From an uncultured Clostridia bacterium (GTDB lineage Bacteria; Bacillota; Clostridia; TANB77; CAG-508): a DNA stretch of 50,539 nt. Shown piece by piece: positions 43,210 to 50,539 of this stretch (position 1 is its first letter; each line of letters opens with the position of its first letter). The stretch lies in assembly GCA_948805675.1 (NCBI GenBank), contig CAQIBN010000012.1:1-50539 (forward strand). The letters are read 5' to 3'. The notes beneath the pieces were generated by a model. The model saw only the letters and a program-made list of their open reading frames with translations. It ran no database searches and was not told where the DNA came from. The position numbers and the translations under genes are program-made.

Positions 43210-44358
43210 TTACCTATACATAAGACCACTATTAGATATTTTTACTACAAGTGTTACCCCAATAATAAGCATAACAGAAACACTACATAATATTCCAAGT
43301 AGTAATTTAAATGTATCTCCCATCTGCTCTAATAGTTTAATAATTTTCCCATCTGCAATAGGCTGGCATAGACTTGCACCTAAATAATACATTGTCATTA
43401 ATATAACAAGCTTTATTATTGGTTTTACACAAATAGCAATAATTACAACTACACCCACAATTCCAAGTGCATTTTTTAAAATAGAACTACATCCTATTAC
43501 TGTATCTACTGCATCACCTAATATTTTTCCTACTACTGGTATAAAACTAGAAACTGCTGCTTTTGTAGTTTTAGCAGTTATACCATCTACACTACTACTT
43601 AAAGTCCCTTCTAGTGAAACTATTCCTACAAATAAAGTTAGAACAACTCCAAGCACCCATACTACACTTGATTTAAAAAATTTGGATAATTTGTCTATTT
43701 GTAATCTATCAGAAATTTTAGATACAATTCCTAAAGCAGTTGATACTAGAACTATTGGTATTATTACATCTTTTATAAAATTACCTATTAGTGTAATTAT
43801 AAATAATAATATAGGTTGTAACATACTAGCAGAAGCTATACTTCCTGTTGTTACCATAAGAGTAATTAAAAGAGGTATTAATATATTCATAAATCCTACT
43901 AAATTTTGAATAGACTCTTTTACCATTTGTAAAACTTCAGAAAAACTTGTCATTATTAAAGTAACTATTAGTATATATTGTACATAATATGTAATTTGTG
44001 AAATACTTTTATTTTCTAGTCCATCACTTATACTTTTTATAATGCTATGAACTATTATAATAACTATAATAGAACCTATACTTGCAATTGAATTTACAAT
44101 TTCTTTTCCAAATAGTTTCCAAATATTTCGTATTATTTTTTCATTTTCTACTTTACCTGTTATAGCACAATTTAATATTTCACCAACATCCATATCACTA
44201 AATACATCTTTAGTATAATCATTTGCTTCTTTTATAAAAGATGAAATATTTAAAGTATCTTTTTGTGATTCTATAATTTCCATATTATTCGTAGCATTAC
44301 ATGTATAAAAACAATTAATAAAAAATATGATGAGACTACAAACAATTATTTTTTTCAT
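43210..44358 (-). CDS. spoIIIAE: Stage III sporulation protein AE
   Basis: 382 residues. A signal-like N-terminus is followed by a soluble segment and about seven membrane segments, with VVSSFIPVVGKILGDAVDTVIG-like sequence (residues about 262-283). It is the large multi-pass component of the channel. A MITE separates it from spoIIIAD, where the two are usually nearly adjacent. Confidence 0.93.
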   Translation of the reverse strand: MKKIIVCSLIIFFINCFYTCNATNNMEIIESQKDTLNISSFIKEANDYTKDVFSDMDVGEILNCAITGKVENEKIIRNIWKLFGKEIVNSIASIGSIIVIIIVHSIIKSISDGLENKSISQITYYVQYILIVTLIMTSFSEVLQMVKESIQNLVGFMNILIPLLITLMVTTGSIASASMLQPILLFIITLIGNFIKDVIIPIVLVSTALGIVSKISDRLQIDKLSKFFKSSVVWVLGVVLTLFVGIVSLEGTLSSSVDGITAKTTKAAVSSFIPVVGKILGDAVDTVIGCSSILKNALGIVGVVVIIAICVKPIIKLVILMTMYYLGASLCQPIADGKIIKLLEQMGDTFKLLLGILCSVSVMLIIGVTLVVKISNSGLMYR

Positions 44359-44385
44359 TTGTACCTCCGATTAAATCTCAAAGTA

Positions 44386-44544
44386 GGTTTGTAGATGTTG
44401 ATATATTATAATAAAAAACAGTTCTGACCATGAGTCGTTATTATTACAACTGTTTATAGTGTGTTTCTACAATTTGAATATAGTACAAACTAAAGCGCCT
44501 TGGAAGAATTGTTTTTTATTATAATATATCAACATCTACAAACC
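44386..44544. mobile_element. 159-bp MITE within the spoIIIA operon
   Basis: Terminal inverted repeats of 40 bp (44386-44425 and 44505-44544) match at 39 of 40 positions, starting GGTTTGTAGATGTTGATATA. The interior is non-coding. The pairing extends outward (AAAGT) with a 1-2 base bulge. No clear target duplication is seen. It lies between spoIIIAE and spoIIIAD and would form a long hairpin in the operon mRNA. Confidence 0.75.
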
Positions 44545-44596
44545 GGACTTTAGGCACTATTGTAGGCTATTTAGGATTAATCATTAAAATTAAATC

Positions 44597-44983
44597 TTAT
44601 GGCAAAACCTTGATAATAGTCTCTAAAAGACTAGAAATAATAGGAATAGAAATCGCAATTATCATAACTTTTCCCCCCATATCTATTTTAGTAGCAATAG
44701 CACTTTCACCCGCATCTTTGCAAATACTAACAGCAAATTCCGTTAAAAATGCAATTCCTGTAATCTTTATTAATAAAAAAATAAAATCTTTATTAATACT
44801 AGTTTTATTTGCTAAATTAGTTAATAAATTTATAACCCCAGACATTTTATCTAGCACCAAAACAAGTATTAAAGCCCCTGCAATCAAAGATACATACACT
44901 GCAAACTCTGGTCTATATTGTTTTATAATAATTATCACAATAAGTGAAATTAAACCAATACCTATAATTTTAATAATATCCAT
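44597..44983 (-). CDS. spoIIIAD: Stage III sporulation protein AD
   Basis: 128 residues with about four membrane segments and the family sequence GESAIATKIDMGGKVMIIAI near the end. It begins 18 bases after spoIIIAC. Confidence 0.93.
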   Translation of the reverse strand: MDIIKIIGIGLISLIVIIIIKQYRPEFAVYVSLIAGALILVLVLDKMSGVINLLTNLANKTSINKDFIFLLIKITGIAFLTEFAVSICKDAGESAIATKIDMGGKVMIIAISIPIISSLLETIIKVLP

Positions 44984-45001
44984 TATTTATCACCTTTTAT
45001 T

Positions 45002-45196
45002 TTAAAGATTGAATATTGTTCTTACTGTACTAAACAAAGTACTTATTTCTTTAATAACCATTGTTAGTACAATAACAAGCCCTGCAAGTGTTGTCATCAT
45101 AGCTTGGTCTTCTCTTCCCGCTCTTACTAAAACTTGATGTAAAACTGCAACTAAAATACCTATTGCTGCTATTTTGAATAATAAATTAATATCCAT
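45002..45196 (-). CDS. spoIIIAC: Stage III sporulation protein AC
   Basis: 64 residues, two membrane segments, with VLVRAGREDQAMMTTLAGL identifying the family. The ATG has no close ribosome binding site. A GGAGG at 45236-45240 is about 40 bases upstream, and a perfect 24-bp palindrome (45211-45234) lies between. Folding it would bring GGAGG near the start. Confidence 0.93.
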   Translation of the reverse strand: MDINLLFKIAAIGILVAVLHQVLVRAGREDQAMMTTLAGLVIVLTMVIKEISTLFSTVRTIFNL

Positions 45197-45210
45197 ACTT
45201 AAACTTAGCT

Positions 45211-45234
45211 TATGTTTGTAATATTACAAACATA
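45211..45234 (-). promoter_or_regulatory. 24-bp perfect palindrome between SD and start of spoIIIAC
   Basis: TATGTTTGTAAT followed by its exact complement. In mRNA it would form a 10-12 bp hairpin that shortens the distance between GGAGG and the ATG. A mini-frame (MFVILQT) also begins within it. Confidence 0.55.
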
Positions 45235-45362
45235 TCCTCCTTTCTTCTAAAAGATTTGTCTTTTGCACAATTGGATACATACTGTTTTGAATGTATAATT
45301 ACTTACATTTATTATTTATCTTCTCTGTATTAATACTATAATTTTTTTAATTTTATTAATTC

Positions 45363-45873
45363 TTAAACTAATACAATGACAATGGCAAGTCCAACTACCA
45401 TTCCGAAGTGTTTTATACATTTTTTCATTTTTCTCTTTCTCTTTTTGTGCTATTTCTATTTGTGTATTTAAAAAATTACTAACTAGCTTAATTTCACTTA
45501 TTTGACCATTTATATCTGTTTTACCAAGTAGTTTGCCTAAGCCTTTTAAAACTTCTTTATCTTCTTTATTAATATTATTATTCGATTCATCTATTGCTTC
45601 ACACCAGGCAACCTCAGCTGGTTTATTTATCATTTTATTTGATGCATTCTTAAATATTTGTCCAATATTTTCACTAAATTTATCAGACATTTCCTTAAAA
45701 ATCTCTGGTATAGGTTCATATGTAAATTTTATTTTTGCTTCAAACATTGCTAAAGCATTTTTTATTTCTTGTAATTCTTTTACTCTATTACTATATTTTT
45801 TACCAATTAATATACCTATAAAAGAAGTTGTCCCAAATATAAAAATAAGTATTAAATATTTTACAAATTCCAT
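45363..45873 (-). CDS. spoIIIAB: Stage III sporulation protein AB (with +1 frameshift at CGG)
   Basis: 169 residues after the shift, close to the usual 170. An N-terminal membrane segment (about 5-22) is followed by a helical domain with KELQEIKNALAMFEAKIKF and ANEVAWCEAI-like sequence, and a C-terminal membrane segment. The break is at CGG 45403, at residue 157. With CGGA as glycine it reads KTLGMVVGLAIVIVLV and ends, forming the second membrane segment. Unshifted, the end becomes a polar unrelated tail. It is a GspF-like component of the channel. Confidence 0.92.
45403..45405 (-). other. CGG +1 frameshift site (spoIIIAB)
   Basis: CTT CGG AAT. Resumes as GGA ATG (Gly-Met) and restores the C-terminal membrane segment. 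Confidence 0.92.
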
Positions 45874-46068
45874 AGATTTATTTTCTCCATTGTAAATTTA
45901 TATATAATATATATATTCACTTAAAATTTTTTTAGAACTATTTTTATTAAATTTATTATTATATAATTTATTCTGGGTATAGTTTCTATTATTTTATAAT
46001 TTAAAAATTTCAAAAAATTTAATGTAAATATAATTACTAAAAAATTAAGATAAAATATGTGTTGAACA

Positions 46069-46110
46069 AAAAAAGAATAGAATTTAAACAAATTAATTCT
46101 ATTCTTTTTT
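46069..46110 (-). terminator. Strong hairpin between spoIIIAA and spoIIIAB
   Basis: Perfect 16-bp stem (AAAAAAGAATAGAATT with AATTCTATTCTTTTTT) with a 10-base loop and T tracts on both strands. It splits the usual spoIIIA operon after its first gene. Confidence 0.75.
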
Positions 46111-46149
46111 ATATATAATTATTTATTAAACAAATATATTTTATAAACT

Positions 46150-47103
46150 TTATGCAATTTTATTATATAACTGCCCATTTGAATTTGTTACTATTGAACA
46201 ATTTGAAGATAATTCATATACAGACTTTATTTTTCCTTTTACTTTACTATCTAAAAAGATAATTTTCTCTATTAACTTCATATTTATTAAACTATTAAGC
46301 TCTTTATTTAGTTTCATACTTTCAAAATCGTAACTATGTGCTGTAAAAATTCCTTTTACACCAGAACAAACTGCATAATTAATTGCATCTATATCAGCTG
46401 AGCTTCCTATTTCATCTGCAACTATTACTTTAGGAGCCATAGCTCTTATTGCCATCTTTATTCCTAATGGTTTTGTAATATTTTCTAATACATCTGTTCT
46501 TATTCCTATGTTGTTTTGTGGTATTCCTTTGTACATTGCTGAAATTTCTCCTCTTTCATCTATTAAACTAACATCTATTCCTTTAAATCCTATCTCTGGA
46601 ATTCCATCACTTATCTTTCTTACTAAATCTTTTAATAAAGTTGTTTTACCTGCACCTGGGGGTGAAACAATTAATGTATGAAAAACAGTATTGTTTTCTA
46701 AATCTATTACATATTTTAATATGTTATTACTACAATCTAAAATTTGTCTTGCTATTCTGAAATTTAATGATGATATGTATTTAATATTTATTACTTTATT
46801 ATCTTCTAAAACAACATCACCTGTTATTCCTACTCTATGACCACCATTAATTGTAATATATCCATTTATAATTTCATTTTGATAACTATATATTGAGTTG
46901 TTACAGATACTTTGCATAATCTGCAAAATTTCATCTCTATTTGTAAAATGATTTACTATATAATCTTCTTTCTCATTTATTTTTATCATAATTGGACTAT
47001 TTACTCTAACTCTAATTTCTTGTACTTGTTGTTTTTCCTCATCTATAATTTGATTAATCTTATTACAAATATTTAATGGGAAATATTTTAATACATCTAA
47101 CAT
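46150..47103 (-). CDS. spoIIIAA: Stage III sporulation protein AA, secretion-type ATPase
   Basis: 317 residues. Walker A is SPPGAGKTTLLKDLV, followed by IDERGEIS and Walker-B-like KVIVADEIGSSADIDA. An RNase-E/KH-like N-terminal part is present (EIRVRVNSP, GGHRVGITGDV). It powers the SpoIIIA-SpoIIQ channel. AAGGAGG precedes the ATG. It is followed by a terminator-like hairpin before spoIIIAB. Confidence 0.95.
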   Translation of the reverse strand: MLDVLKYFPLNICNKINQIIDEEKQQVQEIRVRVNSPIMIKINEKEDYIVNHFTNRDEILQIMQSICNNSIYSYQNEIINGYITINGGHRVGITGDVVLEDNKVINIKYISSLNFRIARQILDCSNNILKYVIDLENNTVFHTLIVSPPGAGKTTLLKDLVRKISDGIPEIGFKGIDVSLIDERGEISAMYKGIPQNNIGIRTDVLENITKPLGIKMAIRAMAPKVIVADEIGSSADIDAINYAVCSGVKGIFTAHSYDFESMKLNKELNSLINMKLIEKIIFLDSKVKGKIKSVYELSSNCSIVTNSNGQLYNKIA

Positions 47104-47260
47104 TTTATAGCTTGTCCTCCTTTTTAATTAGCAAACTATTACTATTATTATATATATTCACAAGTATCAAAAATTATTACTGTTTACTGAATTAATAAAA
47201 AATATTGATATTATAATAATTAGTTCAAAATATTTAATAATAATTACATTACAATTACTA

Positions 47261-47608
47261 CTATTTTTCATAATTTGTTTTTACTTTTTCAGGTAGTTCA
47301 TTATACTGCACTTCTTTCCATGAATGTACTCCCATACTTGTTACCTCTAGCATTAAATAAGCTTCATCTCTTAGTTCTCTATTTGTTTTAAATTTTATTT
47401 GTTTTTTCTTTCCATTTTTATTATAAGAATCTAAAGTATATTCATACTTCATTTCATCTGATGCCGAAATACTTTGAATTTTAGTATTATCTATTTGAGT
47501 ATAATATACTGATTCATAGTTTTCAAGAAAATAGAATACTATGCCACATATTGCTATTGCTACAATAACTGCTATAATTATTGGTATTTTTTCTTTTATA
47601 CTATCCAT
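47261..47608 (-). CDS. Small membrane-anchored protein
   Basis: 115 residues: a short cytoplasmic start, one membrane segment (about 9-29), and an extracytoplasmic domain of about 85 residues, with KNGKKKQIKFKTNRELRDEA and SWKEVQYNELPEKVK. The latter resembles YxeA-like small proteins found next to Bce-type transporters. The CGG in it is out of frame. It follows the gene at 47621 by 12 bases, so they are co-transcribed with the transporter. Confidence 0.65.
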   Translation of the reverse strand: MDSIKEKIPIIIAVIVAIAICGIVFYFLENYESVYYTQIDNTKIQSISASDEMKYEYTLDSYNKNGKKKQIKFKTNRELRDEAYLMLEVTSMGVHSWKEVQYNELPEKVKTNYEK

Positions 47609-47620
47609 CTTAATTTCCTC

Positions 47621-48109
47621 CTACTCTGCTATAATATCAATACTTCCCTTAAAATTATCTAATTTTATAGTTAAGTAATAACTAACTCCGCTGGTATATA
47701 TACTATCTTCATAATCTCCTGTATCATTTATTAAAGTTGTTTCATTATTTCCAAGTTTAGTAATTATATTTATATTACCACTTTGTTTTTCAATTTTTAT
47801 TTTTAGTTTTATATGCTCTCCATTTTTTCTTGAAATAGCAGTTCCACCAAATATTGTTTCTTCGCCTGAATAATTATCATAATTTGCTATATATGTTCCA
47901 ACATATTTATCTACTCCATATTTTCTTTTGCCTTTTAATTTCCAATCACTTGTTAAACCTGCTGTATCAAAACTTTGAATAAATGAATCATAAGTGTTTA
48001 TAATTTTGTCTTTTGGATTTTCTCCTATTCCTATATTAAAAATCGTAATCCATAATATTATTACTAGAGTTATGATACCTAAAAATATCATTTTAAAGAT
48101 TCCAAACAT
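47621..48109 (-). CDS. Membrane-anchored protein of unknown function
   Basis: 162 residues: one N-terminal membrane segment (about 3-25) and an extracytoplasmic beta-rich domain (GLTSDWKLKGKRKYGVDKYV, TGDYEDSIYTSGVSYYLTIK). It starts 2 bases after the permease gene ends. Probably an accessory of the transporter. Family not recognised. Confidence 0.7.
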   Translation of the reverse strand: MFGIFKMIFLGIITLVIILWITIFNIGIGENPKDKIINTYDSFIQSFDTAGLTSDWKLKGKRKYGVDKYVGTYIANYDNYSGEETIFGGTAISRKNGEHIKLKIKIEKQSGNINIITKLGNNETTLINDTGDYEDSIYTSGVSYYLTIKLDNFKGSIDIIAE

Positions 48110-48111
48110 AT

Positions 48112-50202
48112 CTATTCCTCCTCTTTAATGATGTTTTTACTTCCAAAGTATGTAGATAAGAAATATGCACCATATATAACTCCTATAATAACTACTGTGG
48201 CTACTGCTGATGGTAATAAATCTTTCTCACTTGCTATACCTGCCATCATTTTTATTGCAAATTGTATTCCAAATATTGAATGTATAATTGCAAGTAATAA
48301 TGGCACTCCAAAGAATATTCCTATTTGTCTAAATAATGATTTGTTTATCATTTTTTCATCACAGCCTATTTTTCTTAAAATTGTATATCTTTGTTTATTA
48401 TCTGAAGCATCTGTTAATTGTTTTAATGCTAAGATAGCTGAACTTGCAATTAGGAATATAACTCCTAAATAAATTGCTATAAATGTTATAATAGTTGCTA
48501 ATCCCACACTTGCCTCCATAAGGCTTATTTTAGTAAATCCATCTATTTCTAACCCATTATTTGCTAAATTTTGTACAAATCCAGAATCACTACTTGAAAA
48601 TAACTCTTCTATTTTCTCTTTTTCTTCGTCTGTATTCGCATTATAGTTTGCAGCTAAGAAATATTGTTCTTTCATATCTTCTGTTAGTGGAGAGCTATCT
48701 GGAACTAAAATAATTCCAGTATTTGTATGACTCGTTGACATTTGTATAAATCCATCTTTACATTCACTATATTTTGTTTGATATTCTTTTCCTGCAATAG
48801 ATATAGCATTGTTTCCATCTATTAATACTCTATTTATTATTTCTTCCTGACTATCAAAATTACAAAGCATAATATATTCGTTGCCATTTAATTCATATTG
48901 TTCTATCCCATATAATCTTGCTATTTTGTTATAATCAGAAACTTTTATAATCATTTCTGCTGTATCATATCTAAGTCTTGGAAACTCTGCCTTTATTTCT
49001 TCATATTTATCCGTTAAAAAGTCTTTCCATGTCAAGTCATTTGTAGCATATATTGGTATTTCAACAATGTCTTTTAGAACATTCATATCTAATTTGTTAT
49101 TTTTTAATGTTTCTTGTATTGTAATTTTTGAATCTTCTCGTTGCTCTTTTGTTGTTTTTACTTCTTTTCCATATTTCATATAAGTTTCTTTTAAGTTTAC
49201 TGTTTTATATAAGTTTAAGTCTACTGGTGTCATTTCAATTAATTCTCTTTGCATTGTATTTCTTAATGCTAAACTTGAAGAAAGTATAGATATTGTCATA
49301 AATAACATTAAACATATAACACTCATGCTTGCTACCATTGTGTTGATTTTATTATTAATTTGTCTTAATACGAACATATTAGTATCTTTTAAGTATGTAT
49401 TTTTCATTTTTTGAACTACTTGTATTATAAATCCTGATAAAGACCAGAATATTAGGGCTGTACCAACAATTCCCATTAAAATAGGTGGTAATATTTTTTC
49501 TGCTGTATCTAAAGAATGGGCATCCGCTGTTACTTTCCAATAAGCATATCCTAATAAACTTGCAGCTGCTAAAAATATAATTATGCAAATGAATGGATTC
49601 TTTATTTTTACTTTTTCATTCTTCTTATTTGCATTTAATAAGTTAATTAATTTATATTTTGAAACTGTATATGTATTAAATAACATTACTGCAACATACA
49701 TTACTGCAAAGTAAATACAAGTTTTAATACAAGCATCTTTTGAAAATACAAATTGAAATTCACTCATATCTGCCTCAAACATTTTTGCAACTAATATTGA
49801 CATGAATTGTGATGCAAATACTCCTACTACAAGTCCAACTGCAAGTGAAATTACTCCAACAAATATAGTTTCCATTAGTATTATTTTAGATATTTGCCTT
49901 TTCCCCATTCCAAGTGTCATATAAATTCCAAATTCTTTTTTTCTTCGGTTTATCAAAAAATTATTAGCATACACAATAAGTAATCCAAGTACAACTGCAA
50001 CAAATGCTGATACAAAACCTAGCATTGTTATCATTAACTTTATAATTTCTCTTTGTGATTGTGATACCTGTAGCATAGCTTGTTGACTGTCTATTGAATT
50101 GAACATATAAAAAATTGCTACACCTAATACTAATGTTAAAAAATATATAGCATAGTCTTTTATACTTTTTTTCATATTATTCCAAGATAACTTAAATAAC
50201 AT
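48112..50202 (-). CDS. BceB-type ABC transporter permease
   Basis: 696 residues with about ten membrane segments: one, three, two, one large extracytoplasmic domain of about 200 residues (about 315-545), then three. FtsX-like repeats are at 60-190 and 570-690 (NFLINRRKKEFGIYMTLGMGK marks the first). This is the layout of BceB/VraG permeases that remove peptide antibiotics from their lipid II targets. It overlaps the ATPase gene by 11 bases. Two CGG triplets are out of frame. Confidence 0.92.
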   Translation of the reverse strand: MLFKLSWNNMKKSIKDYAIYFLTLVLGVAIFYMFNSIDSQQAMLQVSQSQREIIKLMITMLGFVSAFVAVVLGLLIVYANNFLINRRKKEFGIYMTLGMGKRQISKIILMETIFVGVISLAVGLVVGVFASQFMSILVAKMFEADMSEFQFVFSKDACIKTCIYFAVMYVAVMLFNTYTVSKYKLINLLNANKKNEKVKIKNPFICIIIFLAAASLLGYAYWKVTADAHSLDTAEKILPPILMGIVGTALIFWSLSGFIIQVVQKMKNTYLKDTNMFVLRQINNKINTMVASMSVICLMLFMTISILSSSLALRNTMQRELIEMTPVDLNLYKTVNLKETYMKYGKEVKTTKEQREDSKITIQETLKNNKLDMNVLKDIVEIPIYATNDLTWKDFLTDKYEEIKAEFPRLRYDTAEMIIKVSDYNKIARLYGIEQYELNGNEYIMLCNFDSQEEIINRVLIDGNNAISIAGKEYQTKYSECKDGFIQMSTSHTNTGIILVPDSSPLTEDMKEQYFLAANYNANTDEEKEKIEELFSSSDSGFVQNLANNGLEIDGFTKISLMEASVGLATIITFIAIYLGVIFLIASSAILALKQLTDASDNKQRYTILRKIGCDEKMINKSLFRQIGIFFGVPLLLAIIHSIFGIQFAIKMMAGIASEKDLLPSAVATVVIIGVIYGAYFLSTYFGSKNIIKEEE

Positions 50203-50539
50203 CGTTCAAATCACCTCCAAGAAGTGTTTGCACCTCGATTATCTTTTCAAAGAATTGTTTTCTTGTGTCATTTCCTTTGATTATTTCATTAAAGATTTTT
50301 CCATCTTTAATAAATAAGATTCTATTTGCATAAGAAGCTGTAAAAGCATCATGTGTAACCATTAAAATAGTCGCACTCATTTTTTGATTTAAAAACTCAA
50401 AGTTCTCTAATAATTGTCTTGCTGATTTTGAATCTAATGCTCCTGTTGGCTCATCTGCTAATACTAATTTAGGGTTTGTTATAATTGCTCTTGCTGATGC
50501 AATTCTTTGTTTTTGCCCTCCAGATACTTGATAAGGATA
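50192..50539 (-). CDS. BceA-type ABC transporter ATP-binding protein (partial)
   Basis: The C-terminal 115 codons are in the window, and the N-terminus with Walker A is beyond its right edge. Visible: the signature VSGGQKQRIASARAI, Walker B KLVLADEPTGALDS and the H-loop MVTHDAF. The sequence is that of the MacB/BceA type. It drives the permease encoded next. No CGG in frame. Confidence 0.93.
   Translation of the reverse strand, partial: YPYQVSGGQKQRIASARAIITNPKLVLADEPTGALDSKSARQLLENFEFLNQKMSATILMVTHDAFTASYANRILFIKDGKIFNEIIKGNDTRKQFFEKIIEVQTLLGGDLNDVI

Noticed and set aside
2518..45405. The eleven split genes as pseudogenes
   Set aside because: Every break is the same event at the same codon phase, the rest of each intact gene is clean, and essential or paired genes (der, both ackA) are affected. 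Decay would give mixed lesions.
2518..45405. CGG reassigned to another amino acid without a frame change
   Set aside because: Reading CGG as any single amino acid leaves the downstream frame wrong in all 18 cases.
2518..45405. Recurrent sequencing or assembly insertion of C before GG
   Set aside because: Not fully excluded without reads, but the strict codon phase and intact out-of-frame CGG argue against it.
49379..49588. Extra minus-strand frame inside the permease gene
   Set aside because: It overlaps the permease in another frame, without a ribosome binding site or family features.

Overview
The window comes from a very AT-rich, endospore-forming member of the Clostridia, probably a gut lineage. 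It holds a spoIIIAA-AH sporulation locus, dpaB (dipicolinate synthase), a cwlJ-gerQ spore germination pair, a Spo0A-type response regulator, a pta-ackA acetate pathway, rnpB, and AGGAGG-type ribosome binding sites before nearly every gene. Almost all chromosomal genes lie on the minus strand.

The outstanding feature is a systematic recoding signal. Eleven genes look frameshifted (methyltransferase remnant, xerC, penicillin-binding protein, two ackA paralogues, rluD-like, dtd, der, asnB, cadA, spoIIIAB). Each break, 18 in all, sits exactly at an in-frame CGG codon. In every case the downstream frame resumes one base later, so the four bases CGGN are read as one glycine (GGN). Removing one C per site restores each intact gene to its family length and sequence; the two ackA paralogues, with one and three sites, both become exactly 396 codons. 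About thirty out-of-frame CGG triplets in the same genes cause no break. CGT and CGA are used as ordinary arginine codons. The simplest reading is that CGG has been lost as an arginine codon and is now a +1 frameshift (quadruplet glycine) codon. A nineteenth site may lie at the end of the fic gene. One in-frame CGG, codon 6 of the gene at 4356-5192, does not fit.

Layout. 1-1889: membrane sensor (partial), Spo0A-C-domain response regulator and a divergent XRE regulator. 1890-6490: accessory region with a candidate small RNA, a decayed methyltransferase, a complete type III toxin-antitoxin locus (three 38-bp repeats, terminator, ToxN-like toxin), remnants of a conjugative-element helicase/methylase, a secreted glucosaminidase-like protein, a tyrosine recombinase and a second ToxN fragment. 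6786-10504: SOS-controlled YneA-like LysM protein, dpaB, class B PBP. 10923-15008: two envelope proteins, one an RsiV-like anti-sigma factor interrupted by TGA, and its ECF sigma factor. 15227-19043: ackA, ackA, pta. 19357-22785: gerQ-like, cwlJ, dCMP deaminase, pentapeptide protein, pseudouridine synthase. 23032-30691: rnpB, lipoprotein, dtd, gpsA, plsY, der, VbhA/Fic, rpmF. 30874-36744: asnB, rRNA methyltransferase, Ca/Na antiporter, acyl-CoA synthetase. 36898-40299: a small inverted-repeat element, the cad metal-efflux operon with its ArsR regulator and operators, rpmE. 40556-47103: a broken RelE/ParE-type TA pair and the spoIIIA locus, which carries two MITE-like insertions and an internal terminator. 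47261-50539: a BceAB-type ABC transporter with two small downstream genes.

Intergenic spaces commonly hold long, perfect hairpins, mostly intrinsic terminators. No tRNA, rRNA or CRISPR array was seen.
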